Below are positions 61,401 through 64,000 of a stretch of 64,000 nucleotides of DNA, piece by piece. Source of the DNA: Tubulanus polymorphus (Eukaryota > Nemertea > Palaeonemertea > Tubulaniformes > Tubulanidae). The stretch is taken from NCBI RefSeq assembly GCF_964204645.1, contig NC_134030.1, positions 6,322,278-6,386,277 on the forward strand. Reading direction: 5' to 3'. How positions within the stretch are numbered: position 1 is the stretch's first letter; the number at the start of each line of letters is the position of its first letter. A program made the position numbers and the translations under genes. The notes beneath the pieces were generated by a model, which saw only the letters and a list, made by a program, of their open reading frames with translations, did no database searches and was not told where the DNA came from.

Positions 61401-64000
61401 CTAATGAAATAAAACGAACATAACCCTCACACCGAGCCGCGATTACTGCCGCCATGCGTAACCACAAAAATACTCGGGAGAATATGAGAATATGAAATTT
61501 TCACGACCCGATTTTACCGGTGGTATGCGTGCGAACCACATCCGCTTTCCGGACACACACAAATCAAACGACGAAATATCAACTACATATTATATTGAAT
61601 TTTTCTGCCAAGTTGCAACATAGCGTTCATGCATGGCATGCATATTTAAGGAGAAATAGACATTTTATGAAACCGCTGAGTGTCCACTTGAGCATAACTT
61701 CTGATGGCAACCCCGAATGTGTGTCCGTTAAGCGATGCGGTATCTCCGCTGCGGGAATTTTTGAATTGCTAATTATTCCGATGACGGCCTCCGATGAATA
61801 ATCCGACATAGCAGTTCTATTATGTAATTCATTTCGCGATGGAGGCAGAGGATATCATTGATAATAATAACTTTTTCATGTCTTGCGTTCGTGTTCATAA
61901 CTTTCTAACAAATAAAGTGCGTAACGCGCACGAACACTGTTAGAAAAGATGACACTAATAGCGATGTCGTATAAGTAACACGTTGATGCAATTGATCGAA
62001 TGGCATTTCTATGTTAATATCTTTAGTCCTGTCGACTATTGTCGCTATTATATAGCTCTGTAAATGGACAGTACTGTCGCCTATACATATTTCATCAGTA
62101 TATCAGTCAGTGATATCCGCTTGTCTCCTTAAAGCGTTATCCGATTATTGGCCGTCTCCCAATTATAGTCGGCTGAACAAAGCTCACATAACGACAGAAT
62201 TCAGAGGAAGTAATGTAAGTAACTAATCTTGGAGTTTTAGGTAAAAGCGAGCTAAACCGATCACGGGATCCGACTATAGTTCTAACTTTGCGTTCAAAAA
62301 GTAATCAAGATGTCCAGACTGTTTACTGATATCTGCAAGGCATCGGAATAAAAGATGATTGTAGGGTCTATTCACGAAATATAGGGTTTTCTGCCTCTTT
62401 TTTAGTTTATTATTAGTGCAGTTATTTGCGTGCGGATATGTCGACGAGCATTTCAAATGGCAGGTTTACCACATTAATGTGCAGTTAATCACTGACTAAT
62501 TGGGTTTCTGCTTGATTTGCCAATGTTGTTACGCATAAGATTGTAGCTTTACTGTACGTCATGGTATATTACAACGCCGAAGTCCCCGCTAATCCGCCGG
62601 CATCGTCATCTCGATCGTGTTTTCCATCGCGTAATCTTTTAACAAAAATAATTGTCTTATCCTAATAACCGCCCTCATATAGACAGTATAAATAAGAATT
62701 CATCGACGGCCTTGGCACGCTTGTGGCCGATTCGACTAAGATTGTCGGTCTCTCGATGCAGTATTCTTATCTATCGGGATTTTCAAGTTACTTTCGGAAA
62801 TCAAATTGGGATTTGACGAAATATTCCATTAGCGGAGATATTAATCGACAACTTCACAAACATCCATTAGCTGCACGTCACTATATTCAAGTGACGATTG
62901 AAATCAGGGTGATCTCGGCCCATATCGCTGATTTGCCGCATGAAGTCGGTGGCCTATGCGACCTTTAGATTGACGCCTAACCTAAAGAAGGTCAACTTTT
63001 CAATTTCAGCAATATTCTGTCCAAAACCGCCGAACTGGGTTCTGGGAGTTCATATTTCAATTGCGGGATGAAATTAAAGTCTGCGAGTTCTGAAAACAAA
63101 TACTTCATTCGGTGGCAAATATGAGCCGTTCACATTTACACGCTTTTAGAAGCGCATCATGGTTTCAAGATTTAGCCAAATACTAATATATTTCCATATG
63201 TGCCGATGCGCCGATGTTTGAGACAGGTCGATGCTATACTTACGTAGGCCCGGTGTAGAACTTTCCGAGAAGCGTATTACGTAATGTAATCATTCGTTTC
63301 GCCGGAAAACAGTTGATTATATAGGCGTAACGCCTGCGCGAAAATGATCCTGATTCCGCGTCTAATAACAGCTAATACCGTAACAATTGGCGAATAATCA
63401 TCAATCTTTGGGAGAGTATATCGCTTACAGAGATACAGTTTGGTCTGATCGCTAAAAACCCTCACGTCCCTGTGTACCATCCGCAGACAGACGGCCGATG
63501 AAATAACCATTTATTAAATCAACTCACCCTTCGTCATCGAACGGACAGAAGAAATAGAACCCTTTCGCCGGTATTGTAGGTATTAGGTTCAGGTGATGGA
63601 TATTGTAATTAGAACTTTTAACGGTCAAATATGTGGCGCGCAACAGGCCAAACAATAGTCCAGTAACGGCTCGTATATCTTTCAGTCGACACGTACAGAA
63701 CAGCACTGTCACTAACGATCACTAATTACTTCTGGACAGTATAAATTGGTTTGAAAAGATTGATGTGCCGTCACCACAGTGGTAGCTGCGCAATCTTGCT
63801 TACCCATATAATATGATTGTATGTTGCCACCACAGTGCCAGAGATTTCCCGGCCGCTGTGGCTAATTGCATTGCTATAATTCATCTGACTTGTTCCTTTG
63901 GCCATGGATTTTCTATCAAAAGGCCCAATTACGCAGATGTTTGCTTATCCGATACAGATCGACGGACTGATAGAATTTCGAAAAAGCTACGAAGCAAAAC

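Larger units (their letters stand above)
42195..64000. other. Long noncoding region upstream of the dopamine receptor
   Basis: No reading frame here has recognisable protein similarity or supportable splice structure; frames are short and scattered on both strands. Its left part should hold the receptor promoter and perhaps noncoding 5' exons. Recognisable contents are small repeats listed separately (44935-45103, 51591-51714, 57566-57866, 58339-58400), a weak duplicated segment near 46531-46657, and short CA and TATG runs near 54238 and 53747. Confidence 0.55.

Overview
The window is animal (metazoan) nuclear DNA: long spliced genes with GT/AG introns, large intergenic and intronic space, AT-rich background, dinucleotide microsatellites and many small DNA-transposon relics. 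The proteins are animal-specific (a D2-like dopamine receptor, a lysosomal SLC49A4 transporter, an EGF/VWA/PLAT extracellular protein). The receptor reads closest, from memory, to invertebrate D2-like receptors (ICL2 with VTQPIKYAKHKN), so a marine invertebrate, perhaps a lophotrochozoan, is my best guess; the sequence alone does not fix the phylum.

Three host genes are supported by exon models that keep frame from start to stop. (1) Minus strand, 2047-5878: SLC49A4/DIRC2-like lysosomal MFS transporter, 13 exons, 564 codons, including a 20-nt microexon. (2) Plus strand, 6962-18409: a secreted 2162-residue protein in 37 exons with signal peptide, three PLAT domains, 15 EGF domains, then five repeats of VWA, a short two-cysteine linker and EGF; the last EGF is cut short by the stop codon. 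Nearly every module is a symmetrical phase-1 exon, and part of the EGF array was duplicated recently. Genes 1 and 2 are head to head across about 1.1 kb. (3) Minus strand, 20663-42194: a D2-like dopamine receptor, 4 coding exons, 628 residues, with a 15.8-kb first intron. Genes 2 and 3 are tail to tail.

Inside the receptor's first intron lies a 2.2-kb DNA transposon (29715-31935) with perfect 33-bp terminal inverted repeats and a 7-bp target duplication. It carries, on the plus strand, a small spliced gene for a CxxC...CxxC zinc-binding domain resembling the N-terminal region of RAG1 (N-RAG/ZAD-like) and, on the minus strand, a convergent three-exon reading frame. This is the most unusual mobile object in the window.

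From 42195 to 64000 I find no convincing gene. It holds small palindromic and MITE-like elements, a short tandem repeat and low-complexity tracts, and may include upstream regulatory DNA or noncoding 5' exons of the receptor. Several elements share a CTGAnGA...CGAAACG signature of the kind seen in hammerhead-type repeats, but none folds convincingly by eye.
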